Source of the DNA: an uncultured Clostridia bacterium
Lineage (GTDB): Bacteria; Bacillota; Clostridia; Christensenellales; CAG-917
DNA: 43,059 nucleotides
Assembly: GCA_947382865.1 (NCBI GenBank)
Contig: CANDBF010000010.1
Coordinates: 1-43,059 of the forward strand
Direction: 5' to 3'
A model generated the notes under the pieces. It made no database searches, had not been told where the DNA came from, and was given only the letters and a program-made list of their open reading frames with translations. The stretch's first letter is position 1, and every line of letters begins with the position of its first letter. The translations under genes and the position numbers were made by a program. Positions 41,453 to 43,059 of this stretch are shown here, one piece after another.

Positions 41453-42988
41453 ATGGCGAAAAATGAAAATCAGACTGTAATCGTTCTCGATTTCGGAGGG
41501 CAGTATAAGGAGCTAATCGCGCGCAGAGTCAGAGAGTGCAGAGTGCATTCGCAGATTCTTGCGGGCAGCACTCCTATTGAGAAAATAAAAGAAATTGCGC
41601 CTATCGGAATTATCCTCACGGGCGGTCCGCACAGCGTGTACGAGGAGAGCTCTCCGCACACCGTCGGGGAACTGTTCGAGCTCGGTATCCCCGTGCTTGG
41701 GATTTGCTACGGAATGCAGCTTATGGCGTATACTCTGGGCGGCGAGGTGAAATCCTGCGCCGTGAGCGAGTACGGCACGGTGAGTACGACCTACGACGAT
41801 GAGGACTGTCCGCTGTTTAAGGGACTTGGCGAAAACGGTGTTACGCTTATGAGTCACACCGACCGCATTTACGAGGTGCCCGAGGGCTTCAAGTCCGCGG
41901 CGCATACCTCGGACTGCCCGATTGCCGCAATGTACGACGGGGCGCGTAAGCTGTATGCGGTGCAGTTCCACCCCGAAGTGGAGCGTACGAAGAAGGGCAC
42001 GCAGCTTTTGCACAATTTCCTGTACGAGGTCTGCGGCGCTAAGGGCGATTACGATATGGACGATTTTATTCAGCGCGAGCTGGTGAGAATAAGGGAGCAG
42101 GTAGGTTCCCGTCAGGTCGTGCTGGGGCTTAGCGGCGGAGTGGACAGCTCCGTTTGCGCCGCCATACTCGAAAAGGCGATACCAAATCAGCTCACATGCA
42201 TTTTCGTAGACCACGGAATGATGAGAAAAAACGAGGGCGACGAAATAGAGCGCGCGTTCGCGGGAAAGTCGCTCAACTTCGTAAGAGTGAACGCCGAAGA
42301 GAGGTTTTTGACCAAGCTCGCGGGCGTAACAGACCCCGAGCGTAAACGCAAGATAATAGGCGAGGAATTCGTGCGCGTATTCGAGGAGGAGAGCGCGAAA
42401 TTTGCGGGAAGTCTGCTTGCGCAGGGCACGATATATCCCGACGTTGTCGAGAGCGGACTCACAACGGGCGCGGTCATCAAATCCCACCACAACGTTGGCG
42501 GATTGCCCAAGGATACCAAATTTGCAGGACTCGTCGAGCCGCTCAGGTCGCTCTTCAAGGACGAGGTGCGCGAGCTGGGAAGAAAGCTGGGACTCGACGA
42601 CACGCTCGTCTCCCGTCAGCCCTTCCCCGGTCCGGGGCTTGCGGTGCGCTGTATCGGCGAGATAACAAAGGCGCGCCTCGATATACTCCGCGACGCCGAT
42701 TATATTTTCCGCGAGGAGCTTAAAAAAGCGGATTTGCATTACGGACAGTTCTTTGCCGTGCTCACCGATATGCGTACGGTGGGTGTGATGGGCGACGGGC
42801 GCACCTACAACTATGTGCTCGGCTTGCGCGCCGTCATTACCTCCGACTTTATGACCTGTGAGTACGCGCATATTCCCTACGAGGTGCTGGACGTCGTGTC
42901 GTCGCGTATCGTGAACGAGGTGCAGGGGGTATCGCGAGTGGTGTATGATATTACAGGGAAGCCGCCTGCGACTATCGAATGGGAGTAA
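41453..42988 (+). CDS. guaA: GMP synthase (glutamine-hydrolysing)
   Basis: 511 residues, full length. It converts XMP to GMP with ATP and ammonia from glutamine. The N-terminal class I amidotransferase domain (1-195) has the nucleophile Cys85 in GICYGMQ and the His-Glu pair in FHPEVERT. The ATP-pyrophosphatase P-loop LSGGVDSS lies near 225-232, and the C-terminal dimerisation domain ends in [11 protein letters not shown], the exact usual end. The gene follows purA by 48 bases. A ribosome site AAAGGTG is at the right spacing. Together with purA it gives both branches from IMP; guaB is not in the window. Confidence 0.97.
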   Translation: MAKNENQTVIVLDFGGQYKELIARRVRECRVHSQILAGSTPIEKIKEIAPIGIILTGGPHSVYEESSPHTVGELFELGIPVLGICYGMQLMAYTLGGEVKSCAVSEYGTVSTTYDDEDCPLFKGLGENGVTLMSHTDRIYEVPEGFKSAAHTSDCPIAAMYDGARKLYAVQFHPEVERTKKGTQLLHNFLYEVCGAKGDYDMDDFIQRELVRIREQVGSRQVVLGLSGGVDSSVCAAILEKAIPNQLTCIFVDHGMMRKNEGDEIERAFAGKSLNFVRVNAEERFLTKLAGVTDPERKRKIIGEEFVRVFEEESAKFAGSLLAQGTIYPDVVESGLTTGAVIKSHHNVGGLPKDTKFAGLVEPLRSLFKDEVRELGRKLGLDDTLVSRQPFPGPGLAVRCIGEITKARLDILRDADYIFREELKKADLHYGQFFAVLTDMRTVGVMGDGRTYNYVLGLRAVITSDFMTCEYAHIPYEVLDVVSSRIVNEVQGVSRVVYDITGKPPATIEWE

Positions 42989-43021
42989 AAACCGCGCTAT
43001 TTGCAAAAACCGCGCTATTTG
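42987..43021. repeat. Two-unit 18-base tandem repeat after guaA
   Basis: AAAAACCGCGCTATTTG occurs twice with an 18-base period, starting at the last bases of the guaA stop. The remaining 38 bases to the window end show nothing clear. Confidence 0.7.
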
Positions 43022-43059
43022 GCGCATTGCATTGTCAACGCCCATATTCCTCGCCGTCA

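Overview
The window looks like a chromosome segment from a low-to-mid GC Firmicute of the class Clostridia, probably an uncultured gut or anaerobic lineage. The supporting signs are a full-length Spo0A, Gram-positive lipoproteins with no outer-membrane genes, a type III glutamine synthetase, a eukaryote/archaea-like (type 3) prolyl-tRNA synthetase, a split two-subunit transketolase, strong GGAGG-type ribosome sites and sigma-A promoters. A Christensenellales-like placement is a guess. The region is dense, ordinary core chromosome with accessory secreted proteins. No rRNA, tRNA, CRISPR array, transposase or prophage was seen.

Layout. 1-545 is a compound copy of a dispersed repeat, followed by an APH-fold kinase gene (686-1438) and a minimal repeat copy (1513-1612). 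glmM-like and trxB genes run leftward. Divergent from trxB is a cluster of three homologous class II synthetase-fold enzymes, asnS-asnA-aspS, followed by a lipoprotein and a short-chain dehydrogenase. Next come a 1036-residue lipoprotein, a membrane protein resembling an M28 peptidase whose metal ligands appear lost, and an orphan PTS IIC-like permease. A response regulator and histidine kinase run leftward. A tightly overlapping trio follows (MBG-domain surface protein, small acidic membrane protein, CDF transporter), then a membrane-anchored metallophosphoesterase. Leftward again are a lipoprotein, a hypoxanthine-DNA-glycosylase-like protein, a GH27 alpha-galactosidase with an inserted domain, and an SPFH protein.

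From 28.7 kb: tmRNA (ssrA) with a readable tag, a decayed leucine-rich-repeat gene directly downstream of it, spo0A (leftward), a small duplicated zinc-ribbon protein with a very acidic tail, proS, a small secreted protein, and the transketolase halves. A third, inverted repeat copy lies at 35624-35805, then glnN (leftward), and purB-purA-guaA, where the largest repeat copy separates purB from purA.

How the genes work together. AsnA makes the asparagine that AsnRS charges, and AspRS uses the precursor aspartate. PurB, PurA and GuaA cover the IMP-to-AMP and XMP-to-GMP branches, and GuaA and PurA use glutamine and aspartate whose nitrogen can come from the adjacent glutamine synthetase. Transketolase supplies pentose phosphate for the same purines.

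The most unusual signals are the mosaic structured repeat family (four copies, one carrying a nested multi-stem element upstream of purA), three genes whose -10 boxes sit so close to the start codon that the transcripts should be leaderless or nearly so, the apparently metal-less M28-like membrane protein, and the duplicated zinc-ribbon protein divergent from spo0A. I did not find a convincing new multi-gene defence or mobile system.
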